This document shows, piece by piece, positions 1 to 8,335 of a stretch of DNA of 64,000 bases. A model generated the notes under the pieces. It worked only from the letters and a program-made list of their open reading frames with translations. It was not told where the DNA came from and did not search any database. The DNA lies in NCBI GenBank assembly GCA_964608265.1, contig CAZSNP010000012.1, positions 1-64,000 on the forward strand, read 5' to 3'. A program made the position numbers and the translations under genes. This DNA comes from JANWXR01 sp964608265. GTDB taxonomy: Bacteria; Chloroflexota; Anaerolineae; Anaerolineales; UBA6663. Each line of letters starts with the position of its first letter. Position 1 is the first letter of the stretch.

Positions 1-57
1 GTGCGGTCGGGCCAATTATAGGTCAGGATGACGGCTGTTTGCGGCGGGACTTTAGTT

Positions 58-621
58 TCAACCCTTGACCCTGAGCGGCAGCCCGGCCACCATGAACAGC
101 ACCTCGTCCGCGGCTGCCGCCAGGCGCTGATTGGCCCGGCCCAACGCATCGCGGTACACGCGCCCGAGCGGGTACGCCGGCACAATCCCCAGCCCCACCT
201 CGTTCGAGATCACGATCCACTCGCACTCGCCCTCGCGCTGGGCGGCCAGCAGCCCATCCACCTCTACGTCGAGGGCGGCGGTCGCCTCGGCCTCGGTCGC
301 CGAGTCGGGCAGGGCGACGATGACGTTGTTGGCGAGCAGGGTGAGGCAATCCACGATGATGACGGTGGGCGCCTGTGCGAGCGTGAAACGTGAAACGTGC
401 CGGCCGATGGCGCGGCCAACGGCGAGGGGTGCTTCGAGCGTGTGCCAGTGGGCGGGGCGTTCGGCGCGGTGGGCGGCGATGCGGGCGGCCATCTCGTCGT
501 CGCCGGCCTGCGCGGTGGCGACGTATAGCACGCGCTCCCCGCGTTCGGCGGCCAGGCGTTGAGCGTGCGCGCTCTTGCCGCTGCGCGCCCCGCCGAGGAC
601 GAAGGTCAGCCGTTTTCGCAT
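58..621 (-). CDS. cobU: Bifunctional adenosylcobinamide kinase / adenosylcobinamide-phosphate guanylyltransferase
   Basis: 187 aa, the usual CobU/CobP length. It phosphorylates adenosylcobinamide and then adds GMP to give AdoCbi-GDP, the substrate of CobS, in the cytoplasm. A Walker A motif GGARSGKS sits at about residues 10-17, followed by the family's RAERPAHW segment, VDCLTLLANN and ISNEVGLGIVP. It is the last gene of a minus-strand unit cobS-cbiR-cobU, six bases after the preceding stop. Oddity: the loop before VDCLTLL seems longer than in typical CobU, and part of it (RHVSRFT) is encoded by a heptamer repeat at 382-399. Identification is secure; the insertion is inferred from memory of the family. 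Confidence 0.93.
   Translation of the reverse strand: MRKRLTFVLGGARSGKSAHAQRLAAERGERVLYVATAQAGDDEMAARIAAHRAERPAHWHTLEAPLAVGRAIGRHVSRFTLAQAPTVIIVDCLTLLANNVIVALPDSATEAEATAALDVEVDGLLAAQREGECEWIVISNEVGLGIVPAYPLGRVYRDALGRANQRLAAAADEVLFMVAGLPLRVKG
382..399 (+). repeat. Heptamer repeat (CGTGAAA)n inside cobU
   Basis: CGTGAAA CGTGAAA CGTG, two and a half perfect 7-bp units, lies in frame within cobU and encodes V-S-R-F-T on the minus strand. It has the same style as the intergenic 7-bp arrays elsewhere in the window. Confidence 0.6.
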
Positions 622-627
622 TTGCCG

Positions 628-1392
628 TTAACTTGTCCGTCTCACACTCGCATGGAGCGCGGACAGTGATGAATGAAAGTCGGCCTCGCCGAAGACTTCG
701 AGCGTGAGCACGCCGGCATACCGCTCGCGCCGCAACTCGGCGATGATGGGATCAAGCTGCTCGGGCGGCGCGTGCGCGAGTGAACGGTGATCGCGCCCGG
801 CGAGGCCATGCAGATGGACGACGCGTGTCCGGGGCAGCGCGGCGCGCAGATACGGCAAGGCCTCGTGACCATCTACCCACAAGTGGCCGATGTCCACGCA
901 GCGGCTCACCGGCAGGCATTCGAGCACCGGCTCCGTAAACTCCAACGCATAGCCCTCGAGGTTCTCCAGCGCCAACCGCTCAAACCCGCCGGCCCACCCG
1001 GCCAGCTGCTCCACCGCCCGCACTGCGTTCGATTGCCACCGGCGCAACACCTCACCGTCGCGGCTGTGCCGCTCCGCGCGTCCATCGAGATGGAAGACGT
1101 AGGCCCACGGCTCAAGCGCCCGCGTGCATTCGATCACGCGCTGCGCCTTGATCAGCGAAAGGTGGCCCGGCTCGCCGCGCATATCCAGCGGCAGATGCAC
1201 CGTGTAGGTCAGCCCGTGCTCGGCGGCGACAGCGTTGAGGTCGCGCATCGTTTCGGCGGAGGGCAGGTTGCTCTGGCCGTCATCCAAATCGAACAGCACC
1301 AACTCCATATCCTGCACCTTGCCCGCGAGGTGGCGCGCGTTGAGGGCCAGATCGCCGGGGACAACGTAGGACGTGGCGCCGAGGCGAAACAT
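628..1392 (-). CDS. CbiR-like cobamide-remodelling hydrolase (AP endonuclease 2 / sugar-isomerase TIM barrel)
   Basis: 254 aa TIM-barrel protein of the AP endonuclease family 2 / xylose isomerase-like fold. Its N-terminus MFRLGATSYVVPGDLALNA and the ELVLFD strand resemble CbiR, the Akkermansia enzyme that hydrolyses the phosphoribosyl bond of cobamides so that the lower ligand can be replaced. Likely metal ligands are in VFHLDG, LENLEG, CVDIGHLW, VVHLHG and LTLEVF. It lies three bases after cobS and six bases before cobU, so it belongs to the nucleotide-loop assembly operon, where CbiR would feed cobinamide phosphate. The TIM-barrel family is certain; CbiR function is inferred from similarity and context. 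A sugar-phosphate isomerase is the alternative. Confidence 0.75.
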   Translation of the reverse strand: MFRLGATSYVVPGDLALNARHLAGKVQDMELVLFDLDDGQSNLPSAETMRDLNAVAAEHGLTYTVHLPLDMRGEPGHLSLIKAQRVIECTRALEPWAYVFHLDGRAERHSRDGEVLRRWQSNAVRAVEQLAGWAGGFERLALENLEGYALEFTEPVLECLPVSRCVDIGHLWVDGHEALPYLRAALPRTRVVHLHGLAGRDHRSLAHAPPEQLDPIIAELRRERYAGVLTLEVFGEADFHSSLSALHASVRRTS

Positions 1393-1395
1393 GGC

Positions 1396-2163
1396 TCAGA
1401 AAGGAAACGAGGGAAAGAATGGGAATGACGGAAACCGCGCGGCAAAGGTGAGCAGCACCGCCAGCTCGGCGACCTCGACCACGAGGCCGAACACATCGCC
1501 CGTGACCCCGCCCAACCGCCAGCGGGCGAGGGCGATGACGGCGAACGCGGCGACGTGCGCGAGGGCGATGGCGAGGAAGAGGCGCGTCGGGCCGAAGAGG
1601 CTGGCGAGGACGAGTGCCAGCGGAAGCAACGCGGCGAGCACGACGCTGCCCCGCGTCAGCCCGGATTGAAAATCAACGGCCAGGCCACCGGCGCGGGCGA
1701 GCGGTTGCCGTGCGGCGAGGACGATGAGCCAGCGCGCCGTGGTTGTGGCGGCGACGATGGCGAGTAGAAAGTCGAAAGTAGAAAGTGAAGCGACGGCGGC
1801 GACTTTGAGGATGAGGCAGAGCGCCAGCCCCATCGCGCCGAAGGCCCCGAGGCGCGGGTCGCGCATGATCTCGAGGCGGCGTTCGGGCGTGGTCGCAGCC
1901 GGCAAACCGTCGCAGCAATCGGCGAGGCCGTCGAGGTGCAGGCCGCCGGTGGCCAGCGCCCACACCGCCACCGTCAGCGCGGCGGCGAGGGGAGCGGGGA
2001 AGAGTTGCAGCAGCGCCCAGTGCGCGCCCGCCACCATCCCCCCCAGGCACAGACCGACGAGCGGGAACCAGCGCGCCGCCCGCCCGAGCGCGCCCGGTTG
2101 CGGTGGGTGGGTGGTGACGGGGATGGCGGTGAGGAATCCGACGGCGAGCAACAGCGATTGCAC
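1396..2163 (-). CDS. cobS: Adenosylcobinamide-GDP ribazoletransferase
   Basis: 255 aa from the GTG chosen here. CobS is an integral membrane enzyme that joins AdoCbi-GDP to alpha-ribazole in the last steps of cobamide assembly. The family N-terminus (SLLLAVGFLTAIPV) and the signature GGLHLDGLADCCDG are clear, followed by RLEIMRDPRLGAFG and several hydrophobic helices. The reading frame extends upstream to a TTG at 2196, but that stretch holds a TATCAT box seven bases before this GTG, and the GTG matches the family start. The SLSTFDFLL loop is encoded by a 7-bp repeat (1764-1790). The C-terminus ends in an FPSFPF-type repeat. First gene of the cob unit. Confidence 0.92.
   Translation of the reverse strand: MQSLLLAVGFLTAIPVTTHPPQPGALGRAARWFPLVGLCLGGMVAGAHWALLQLFPAPLAAALTVAVWALATGGLHLDGLADCCDGLPAATTPERRLEIMRDPRLGAFGAMGLALCLILKVAAVASLSTFDFLLAIVAATTTARWLIVLAARQPLARAGGLAVDFQSGLTRGSVVLAALLPLALVLASLFGPTRLFLAIALAHVAAFAVIALARWRLGGVTGDVFGLVVEVAELAVLLTFAARFPSFPFFPSFPF
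1764..1790 (+). repeat. Heptamer repeat (GTAGAAA-type) inside cobS
   Basis: GTAGAAA GTCGAAA GTAGAAA GTGAAG: four consecutive 7-bp words with one or two changes. They sit in frame inside cobS and encode SLSTFDFL in a loop between hydrophobic segments. Confidence 0.6.
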
Positions 2164-2170
2164 GCCCGGA

Positions 2171-2176
2171 ATGATA
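2171..2176 (-). promoter_or_regulatory. -10 box (TATCAT) for a leaderless cobS transcript
   Basis: TATCAT ends seven bases before the GTG at 2163, the spacing expected if transcription starts at the start codon. No convincing -35 was found at the usual distance. The same layout recurs at 4383, 29151, 33127, 43468 and 58262. Confidence 0.4.
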
Positions 2177-2231
2177 GCAGGCGGCGCAGCCGTCAACTAA
2201 CCGGGCGCACGACGCGCTCCGCAACCCATGC

Positions 2232-3053
2232 TCAATCCATCGCCGGCTCGGGCACGAAGGTGGGCTGAGGCGCGGGACGCCTCGCCGGGCTGTTGGCCCT
2301 GGGCGGGAGCGGGCGATGGGCCGGGCCGTGCTCGCCGCCGCGCGCCAGCGCCTCGATCTCGTCGCGGCTCGCGAGGACGCGCACCACTTGCCCGTCCCGC
2401 ATCTGGATCACCCGGTCGGTGTACGCCACCATCCGCAAGTCGTGCGTGACCATGATGCCGGCCCGCCCCTGTTCGTGGATGAGGTCGGCGAAGGTCTGCA
2501 CGACCTGAAAGGCGCGCTCGGTGTCGAGGCTGGCGGTCGGCTCATCGGCCAGCACCAGCGCCGGGTTGTGGATGAGGGCGCGCGCGATGGCGACCCGCTG
2601 CTGCTGCCCGCCCGACATCTGCCCGGGCAGGTTCTTCAGCCGATCGGCAAGCCCCAGGCGCGCCAGCAACTCGCGCGCGCGTTCGCGGCCCGCTCGATCC
2701 AGCCGGCCGTTCAGACGGAGCATCAACTCCACGTTCTCCTGTGCGGTGAGGTACGGCACGAGGTTGTTGGCCTGAAAGGTGAAGCCGATCTTCTCGCGCC
2801 GGAAGGCGACGCGGTCACCGTCCTTCATCGTCGCCAGGTCGTGCCCGGCAATGCGCACGCTGCCCGAACAGGGCGAGAGCAGCGCGGCCAAAATCGCCAG
2901 CATCGTCGTCTTGCCCGAGCCGCTCGGCCCGACGAGGGCGACGAACTCGCCCGCGCGCACTTGCAGCGACACCCCATCCACTGCGTTGAAGTTGTTGCCG
3001 TCAAGCTGATAGGTTTTGATGACGTGTTTGGTTTCGAGAGCGATGGCGTTCAT
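2232..3053 (-). CDS. ABC transporter ATP-binding protein (MacB/LolD/DevA type)
   Basis: 273 aa. Walker A GPSGSGKT lies near residues 42-49. The ABC signature is MSGGQQQR, Walker B is ALVLADEPT, and the switch histidine is in MVTHDLRM. It energises the FtsX/MacB-like permease encoded just upstream (3063-4244, nine-base gap), so the pair forms an exporter or a mechanotransmission ABC of the MacB/DevAC class. After the ABC core there is a Pro/Arg-rich tail of about 40 residues that is not part of the usual fold and may be disordered. No periplasmic adaptor gene is next to it. Substrate unknown. Confidence 0.9.
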   Translation of the reverse strand: MNAIALETKHVIKTYQLDGNNFNAVDGVSLQVRAGEFVALVGPSGSGKTTMLAILAALLSPCSGSVRIAGHDLATMKDGDRVAFRREKIGFTFQANNLVPYLTAQENVELMLRLNGRLDRAGRERARELLARLGLADRLKNLPGQMSGGQQQRVAIARALIHNPALVLADEPTASLDTERAFQVVQTFADLIHEQGRAGIMVTHDLRMVAYTDRVIQMRDGQVVRVLASRDEIEALARGGEHGPAHRPLPPRANSPARRPAPQPTFVPEPAMD

Positions 3054-3062
3054 GGTCTACCG

Positions 3063-4244
3063 TTACGAGGCCAGCCCGAGCGCTTTGAGCGGCTCGATGC
3101 GGACTGAATAGCGAATGGAGACGCTGCCGCCCAGCGGGCCGATGATGAGCAGCGCGGCGATGGCGAGGGCGACTGCCGAGCCGGTGAAGGCAAAGGGGAT
3201 GGTGGCCGGCAGCCCGAGCGTCAGCAGCAATGTGAGCGCGCCGCCCAGCGACACGCCGAACGCGGTCACGAGCACAATCTGCAATATCGCCGCCGCGCCC
3301 ACCATCAGGTTCGACGCCCCGATGGCTTTGAGCACGCCGATCTGCGGCACCTTTTGCAGCACCTGAATCTGGAAGAAGCCGCCGATGACGAGCACGCCGA
3401 TGAGGAGCGTGAAGAAGCTCTGGGTGTTGAGGGTGCTTTGCTGCGCGCTGTAGCCGGGCAGGTTTTCGTAGGCCTCACGGATCGTCAGCACTTCGATGTT
3501 GCCGACCTCCCCCACCAGCCGCGCCTTCATCGCCTCGGCCTCGGCGGGGTTCTGCACCTTCACCGCCACCGCGTTCACCGTCAACTCGCTGTTGGCGAAC
3601 TCGCCCTCGCCTTTGGGGCGGATGCGATCCCAGGTGAACATCGGCACAAAGACCGTCGGTTGAAACAGATACTGTTGCGCATCGGTCACGCCGACCACGC
3701 GCACCGAGAAAAACTCATCGCGCGTCCCCTGGGTGGATTGCAGGACGAGGGTATCGCCGACGCTGAGGTTGAGCCGGAGCAGCACGCCCCGGTCGAGGAT
3801 GGCCTCCGACGCTTGCGAGGTGCTCAGTTGCCGGCCCGCCAGGGCTCGCGGCTCGCCGGGTTTGCCCGGCTCCACCCCGACCAGGGAGATGCGCAGGGGC
3901 GGGGCGCTCGCATCGTTGGGCAGCGGCTCGGCGACGACGGCGTTGGCAAAGCCAATCGCGCCCGCCGCCGCTACGCCCTCCACCCGCGACACCGCCGCCA
4001 TCCGCGAGCGACCGAGCCGGCTGGCCGCGATCAAGTTATCCGACTTGTCGCCCAGCACGACCAGTTGCGCATCGAGCTTCGACAGATACTCGCGGTTCGC
4101 ATTCGCCAGCCCCTCGGCCAGCGCGGCGATGAACAACACCAGCACGGTGATGAGGGCGATGACGAGCCCAAACAACAGGAAGCGCCCGCGATTGCGCCAG
4201 ACCTCTTTGACCGCCAAAAAACCTGCGACACTTATGCCGTTCAT
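3063..4244 (-). CDS. ABC transporter permease (FtsX/MacB family, DevC-like)
   Basis: 393 aa. One N-terminal membrane helix (FLLFGLVIALITVLVLFIAAL), a large extracytoplasmic domain of about 200 residues, then three C-terminal helices starting at FFTLLIGVLVIGGFF. This is the FtsX/MacB_PCD topology. The closest style is DevC (start AVKEVWRNRGRFLLFG, then LDAQLVVLGDKSD). A GGAGG ribosome site precedes the ATG. It is transcribed ahead of the ATPase gene as a two-gene unit. It probably exports a lipid, peptide or glycolipid. The substrate cannot be told from the sequence. Confidence 0.88.
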   Translation of the reverse strand: MNGISVAGFLAVKEVWRNRGRFLLFGLVIALITVLVLFIAALAEGLANANREYLSKLDAQLVVLGDKSDNLIAASRLGRSRMAAVSRVEGVAAAGAIGFANAVVAEPLPNDASAPPLRISLVGVEPGKPGEPRALAGRQLSTSQASEAILDRGVLLRLNLSVGDTLVLQSTQGTRDEFFSVRVVGVTDAQQYLFQPTVFVPMFTWDRIRPKGEGEFANSELTVNAVAVKVQNPAEAEAMKARLVGEVGNIEVLTIREAYENLPGYSAQQSTLNTQSFFTLLIGVLVIGGFFQIQVLQKVPQIGVLKAIGASNLMVGAAAILQIVLVTAFGVSLGGALTLLLTLGLPATIPFAFTGSAVALAIAALLIIGPLGGSVSIRYSVRIEPLKALGLAS

Positions 4245-4382
4245 TCATTGCCTCCAGTGGCAGAAGCATAGCACCTTGGCCGAGCTTTGCCTAAGAGTTG
4301 TATAAGCTTTGGGATGAGGCCTGTATGAGCGGGGAATCGGGTGCTTTCGGCCAACGGTCGCGGGGCGCGCCAGCAACGAAGG

Positions 4383-4388
4383 TAGAAT
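4383..4388 (+). promoter_or_regulatory. -10 box (TAGAAT) for leaderless nnrE/nnrD
   Basis: TAGAAT followed by exactly six bases and then the GTG start at 4395, so transcription would begin at the start codon. There is no Shine-Dalgarno sequence at normal spacing, in agreement with a leaderless message. Confidence 0.45.
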
Positions 4389-4394
4389 CCGGCC

Positions 4395-5990
4395 GTGCCT
4401 CACCTCCTCACCCTCGCCGAAATGAAAGCGCTCGAAGCGGCGGCCAATGCCTCCGGGCTGAGCTTTGGGCAGATGATGGAGAACGCCGGACGCGCGGTGG
4501 CCGAGGCCGTGCTGGCGCGCCTCGGCGATGACTTGGAGCAACACAAGATCGTCGTGCTGTGCGGGCGCGGCCACAACGGCGGCGACGGGCTGGTGGCCGC
4601 GCACTACCTCTCCAACGCCGGCGCGCGCGTGGCCGTGTATGCCGCCCATCCGCCCGACGAGGCCGACGCGAAGGTGAAGCGTCTGCGCGAGAAATCGGTC
4701 TTCATCGCCGACGCTGCCAACGACCAGCGCGGGCGGGCGCTGCACAACCTCCTCAACTCCGCCACCGTCATCGTGGATGCCGTCTTCGGCACGGGCGCGC
4801 GCTTGCCGCTCGCCGGCCCCGGCGCGGAGGTGCTGCGCGCGACGCAAACTGTATTGCTCGAACGAACCCGCAGACCCTTCATCGTCGCGGTGGATTGCCC
4901 CTCCGGCCTGCATTGCGACACCGGCGCGACCGATGCGCTCACGCTCACCGCCGATCTCACGGTGACCTTCGACTCCGCCAAGCGCGGGCATTGCGCCTTC
5001 CCCGGCGCGGAGGCCTGCGGCGAATTGCTCATCGCCGACATCGGCATCCCGCCCAACCTACACACCTCGCCGACACAACTCGCCACCGCCGAACTGGTGC
5101 GCGGGCTGCTGCCCGCCCGCCCGCGCAACGCACACAAGTACACCTTCGGGCGCGTGCTCATCGTCGCCGGCTCGACGCCGTTCACCGGCGCGGCGTACCT
5201 CAGCGGACTGGGCGCATATCGCGTGGGCGCGGGCCTCGTCACGCTCGCCGTGCCCCGCTCGCTGCATGCCATCCTTGCTGCGCGGCTGGCCGAGGCCACC
5301 TGGCTCGCGCTGCCCGAGGCAGATGGCGTCATCGCCCGCGAAGCCGCCGAGCGAGTCGCGCAATCGCTCGAAAAAGTCAGTGTGTTGCTGATGGGGCCGG
5401 GCTTTGGGGTGGAGCGGACGACGGGCGATTTTGTTCAGCGTGTTGTGGAGGGTGGGGCGGGGCGGAGGCCGCTCGGCTTCGGCGTGCGTGTCGAAGACAC
5501 CCCGCCGCCCATCGTGATGGATGCCGACGGCCTGCGACTGCTCGCGCAGCTCGAGGGCTGGCCGCGATTGCTGCCGCCGAACAGCGTGCTCACCCCGCAC
5601 CCCGGTGAGATGGCCGCGCTCACCGGCCTCGACGCTTCTGTGATCCAATCCGATCGCATCCCCATCTCCCAGAAGTTCGCGGCGGAGTGGGGGCACGTCG
5701 TCGTGTTGAAGGGGGCATTCACCGTCGTGGCCGCGCCGGATGGGCGCACGGTCGTGCAGCCGTTCGCCACCTCGGCCCTCGCGCACGCCGGCACCGGCGA
5801 TGTGCTGGCCGGGGCGATGGCGGGGTTGATGGCGCAGGGCCTGGCAACGTTCGAGGCGGCTGTGGCCGCGACGTATCTGCATGGCCGCGCGGGCGAACTC
5901 GCCGCGCAAAGGCTGGGCACGCCCGCAAGCGTGCTGGCGAGCGAGGTGGCTGAGGCGCTGCCGGGGGCGATTGCGGAGTTGAACGAGTAG
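4395..5990 (+). CDS. nnr: Bifunctional NAD(P)H-hydrate epimerase / ADP-dependent (S)-NAD(P)H-hydrate dehydratase
   Basis: 531 aa fusion that repairs damaged NAD(P)HX. The N-terminal YjeF_N epimerase (about 1-220) shows MMENAGRAVAEA, CGRGHNGGDGLVAA and VDCPSGLHCDTG. The C-terminal ribokinase-like dehydratase (about 235-525) shows NAHKYTFGRVLIVAGS, LMGPGFG, DADGLRLL, LTPHPGEMAAL, VLKGAFTVVAAPDG and the ALAHAGTGDVLAGAMAGL motif. Both active centres look intact. Start is GTG without an obvious ribosome site but with a -10-like box six bases away. It is a single gene, convergent with argS and separated from it by a hairpin. Confidence 0.95.
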   Translation: MPHLLTLAEMKALEAAANASGLSFGQMMENAGRAVAEAVLARLGDDLEQHKIVVLCGRGHNGGDGLVAAHYLSNAGARVAVYAAHPPDEADAKVKRLREKSVFIADAANDQRGRALHNLLNSATVIVDAVFGTGARLPLAGPGAEVLRATQTVLLERTRRPFIVAVDCPSGLHCDTGATDALTLTADLTVTFDSAKRGHCAFPGAEACGELLIADIGIPPNLHTSPTQLATAELVRGLLPARPRNAHKYTFGRVLIVAGSTPFTGAAYLSGLGAYRVGAGLVTLAVPRSLHAILAARLAEATWLALPEADGVIAREAAERVAQSLEKVSVLLMGPGFGVERTTGDFVQRVVEGGAGRRPLGFGVRVEDTPPPIVMDADGLRLLAQLEGWPRLLPPNSVLTPHPGEMAALTGLDASVIQSDRIPISQKFAAEWGHVVVLKGAFTVVAAPDGRTVVQPFATSALAHAGTGDVLAGAMAGLMAQGLATFEAAVAATYLHGRAGELAAQRLGTPASVLASEVAEALPGAIAELNE

Positions 5991-6016
5991 CGCCTGCCGG
6001 CAGCTGTGCAACAGAA

Positions 6017-6059
6017 AAGCGGACAGCGACGGAAATGTGACTTCCGTTGCTATCCGCTT
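6017..6059. terminator. Hairpin between convergent nnr and argS, probable two-way terminator
   Basis: Arms AAGCGGA / TCCGCTT pair perfectly, then AGC/GCT, then ACGGAA/TTCCGT around a seven-base loop, with one mismatch and one G:T. Short A and T runs flank the stem on the outside, so it could stop transcription from either side. Confidence 0.65.
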
Positions 6060-6110
6060 ATTCGTTTCGCGCGAAGCGCAATCCGTTGTCAGCTCTTGGT
6101 CGCTCCGTGA

Positions 6111-7919
6111 TTACATCACTTCCGGCGCGGGGATGTTGAGCAGCCGCAGCCCGTTGCCCAGCGTCTGCCGCACGGCGGCCACCAGCCGCAGCCGCGCATC
6201 CCGCACCGAGGCAGCCTCGGTCTGCAACACCGGCACTTCGTGATAGAAGCTGTGGAAGGTCTGGGCCAACTCGTACACGTAATTTGCCATGTGCAACGGC
6301 TTGTAGTCGGCCGCTGCGTTCTGCACCGTAGCCGGGAAATTCGAGATGTGCTCGATCAGCGCCACCTCCAGCGGGTGGAGCTCGTAATCGAAGCGGCCCT
6401 CCGCCGGGGCCGCGCCGCCGACCTTGCGCAGGATGCTGTTGGCGCGCACGTACGCGTTTTGGATGTAGGGGCCGGTTTTGCCATCGAAGCTCAAGGCCGT
6501 ATCCCACTCGAAGACGATGTCCTTGACGTTATCCACCGAGACCAGCGAGTAGATCAGCGCCCCGAGACCCACCTGCCGAGCCGCCACGTCACGCTGCGCC
6601 GCCGGCAGGCCGGGATTCTTTTCGTCGATCGTTGCGTGCACGCGGCGACAGGCTTCGTCGGCCACATCTTTGAACAACACCACCCGCCCGCGCCGCGCGG
6701 ACATGGCGCCCTCCGGCAACGTCACATAGCCATAGGAAAGGTGGAAACACTTGGCCGCTTGCGGAAAGCCCCACAGCTCAAGAATCTTGAAGGCTTGCTG
6801 GAAGTGCAGGCTCTGCCGAACGTCCACCACGTAAATCGAACGATCCACCTTGTACTGCTGGAATTTGACTTTGGCCAGCGCGAGGTCCTTGGTCAAATAC
6901 AGCGAGGTGCCATCGCTGCGCAACACCACCGCGACGCGGTACTTATCCTTCGTCAGCCCAAGCCGCTCGTCTATTTTGACAATGACGGCCTTGCCCTCCG
7001 GCCGGCCATCTTCGGCCAACCCGTTGGCGATGAGCTCGTCAACGATCGCTTTACTGGGTTCATCAACGTCGCTTTCGAAGAACCAGACATCCATGTGGAT
7101 GTCAAGCATCGTCAGGATTTCGTTGAGTTCCTCCAGGCTCCACTCGCGCGTCGTGCGCCATAACGCGCGAACATACGGATCGCCGGCGTCCCAGCGGCGT
7201 AACAGCTCGCGCCGCTCGGCGTCGTACCGCTCGCGCTGCGCCTTCTCTGCCGGCGTCTCGTTTTCTTTCTCAGTGAGCAGTGCTGTGGCTTCGACGTAAA
7301 TGTTCAATAACCATTGCCCACGCTCGTGAATGCCGGCTGGCTCCTGGCCTTTGTAAAACTTATCGTAAGCCCAAAGCACGGTGATAACCCCCAGGCCGAT
7401 ATCCCCTGGATACGAGGCGCGGATGGTGGGGAAGCCGGCAAACTCGAGCAGCCGCGCCAGTACCTCACCCAGGATGGCATTGCGGGCGTGACCGATGTGG
7501 AAGGAGTGGTGCGTGTTGGGTTGCGCATATTCCACCATCACCCGCTCGCCCTTTGCCGCGCCGCGTCCGAACTCCGGGCCGGCGTTCACGGCCTCGTTCA
7601 CCACGCGCGCTGCATACGCCGGCGTGTCGAAGTAGGCGTTGAGGTAGGCTTTGTCGGCGACGACGCGCGCGAACCCGGCCGGCGGCGTGATTCGCTCCGC
7701 GACGAGCTGCGCCAGCTGCTGCGCGCGTTGCGGCACATTCACCTTCCTGCCGCTCCTGGCCTCGGCCGCGGCGGCTTGAAAGCACGCATTCGTGCCCATG
7801 CCCCACTGACCGGCGAACGGTGTGGCTTGCCACTTGACCTCGCCGCCTTCGGGCAGGCCAAGATCGCTCAGCGCTTGTTTGATTTGTTGGCTGACTTGCT
7901 CGAGGTCGCGCTCAAACAC
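6111..7919 (-). CDS. argS: Arginyl-tRNA synthetase
   Basis: 602 aa class I synthetase that charges tRNA-Arg. The HIGH motif is in NTHHSFHIGHARNAILGE (about residue 155). There is an Arg-specific N-terminal add-1 domain, the KMSK-equivalent MSARRG, and a DALR anticodon-binding domain ending in LLNIPAPEVM. The NTHHSFHIGH form is not the common SPNPTGPLHIGH type and marks a less usual ArgRS subgroup. The start is GTG, preceded by GGAGG about ten bases upstream. A TACAAT box lies 28 bases before the start. Convergent with nnr. Confidence 0.95.
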   Translation of the reverse strand: MFERDLEQVSQQIKQALSDLGLPEGGEVKWQATPFAGQWGMGTNACFQAAAAEARSGRKVNVPQRAQQLAQLVAERITPPAGFARVVADKAYLNAYFDTPAYAARVVNEAVNAGPEFGRGAAKGERVMVEYAQPNTHHSFHIGHARNAILGEVLARLLEFAGFPTIRASYPGDIGLGVITVLWAYDKFYKGQEPAGIHERGQWLLNIYVEATALLTEKENETPAEKAQRERYDAERRELLRRWDAGDPYVRALWRTTREWSLEELNEILTMLDIHMDVWFFESDVDEPSKAIVDELIANGLAEDGRPEGKAVIVKIDERLGLTKDKYRVAVVLRSDGTSLYLTKDLALAKVKFQQYKVDRSIYVVDVRQSLHFQQAFKILELWGFPQAAKCFHLSYGYVTLPEGAMSARRGRVVLFKDVADEACRRVHATIDEKNPGLPAAQRDVAARQVGLGALIYSLVSVDNVKDIVFEWDTALSFDGKTGPYIQNAYVRANSILRKVGGAAPAEGRFDYELHPLEVALIEHISNFPATVQNAAADYKPLHMANYVYELAQTFHSFYHEVPVLQTEAASVRDARLRLVAAVRQTLGNGLRLLNIPAPEVM

Positions 7920-7947
7920 AGAAACAGATCCTCCGGGATGAGCGCGG

Positions 7948-7953
7948 ATTGTA
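7948..7953 (-). promoter_or_regulatory. -10 box (TACAAT) upstream of argS
   Basis: TACAAT on the minus strand, 28 bases before the argS GTG, leaving a short leader that holds the GGAGG ribosome site. Confidence 0.4.
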
Positions 7954-7956
7954 GCA

Positions 7957-8295
7957 TTATTCCTCGCCGCCGATGACGATGTAGCGTCCGCGCGGCCTCG
8001 AGGGGGGAGGTTGAGGAATCGGGTAAGTGTTGTCCATCAGCGTAGTCGGCGAGACGACGACGATGGGCGGCGCGGGGGAGGGCGGCGCTCGCCGCGCCCT
8101 GAGCGGCTTGCCGAGGGAGAGCGCTCGGGCCGCGACCCGCACCGCCAACAGCGCCGTCGGCACCGAGGCCAGCGCGCCGAGCACCACGCCGAAGATCGCC
8201 GCCATCCCCTGCCCGGAGAGCTGCTGCCCAATGAAGACCGCCAGCCCGATGCACAGGCCGAGCACAATCACGAAGAGCAGCAGGCGGGCCTTCAT
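7957..8295 (-). CDS. Small membrane protein of unknown function
   Basis: 112 aa. Two predicted membrane helices in the first 60 residues (LLLFVIVLGLCIGLAVFIG and AAIFGVVLGALASVPTALLAV), then a basic stretch and a Pro-rich cytoplasmic tail ending in RPRGRYIVIGGEE. The codon and GC pattern match the neighbours and the frame is open across the whole gap between argS and tag. The conserved-looking C-terminal GRYIVIGGEE suggests a real small protein. No family recognised. Confidence 0.6.
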   Translation of the reverse strand: MKARLLLFVIVLGLCIGLAVFIGQQLSGQGMAAIFGVVLGALASVPTALLAVRVAARALSLGKPLRARRAPPSPAPPIVVVSPTTLMDNTYPIPQPPPSRPRGRYIVIGGEE

Positions 8296-8335
8296 CGTTA
8301 CTCCACACGGCTCTAGTCAGGAACACGCCGCCAAC

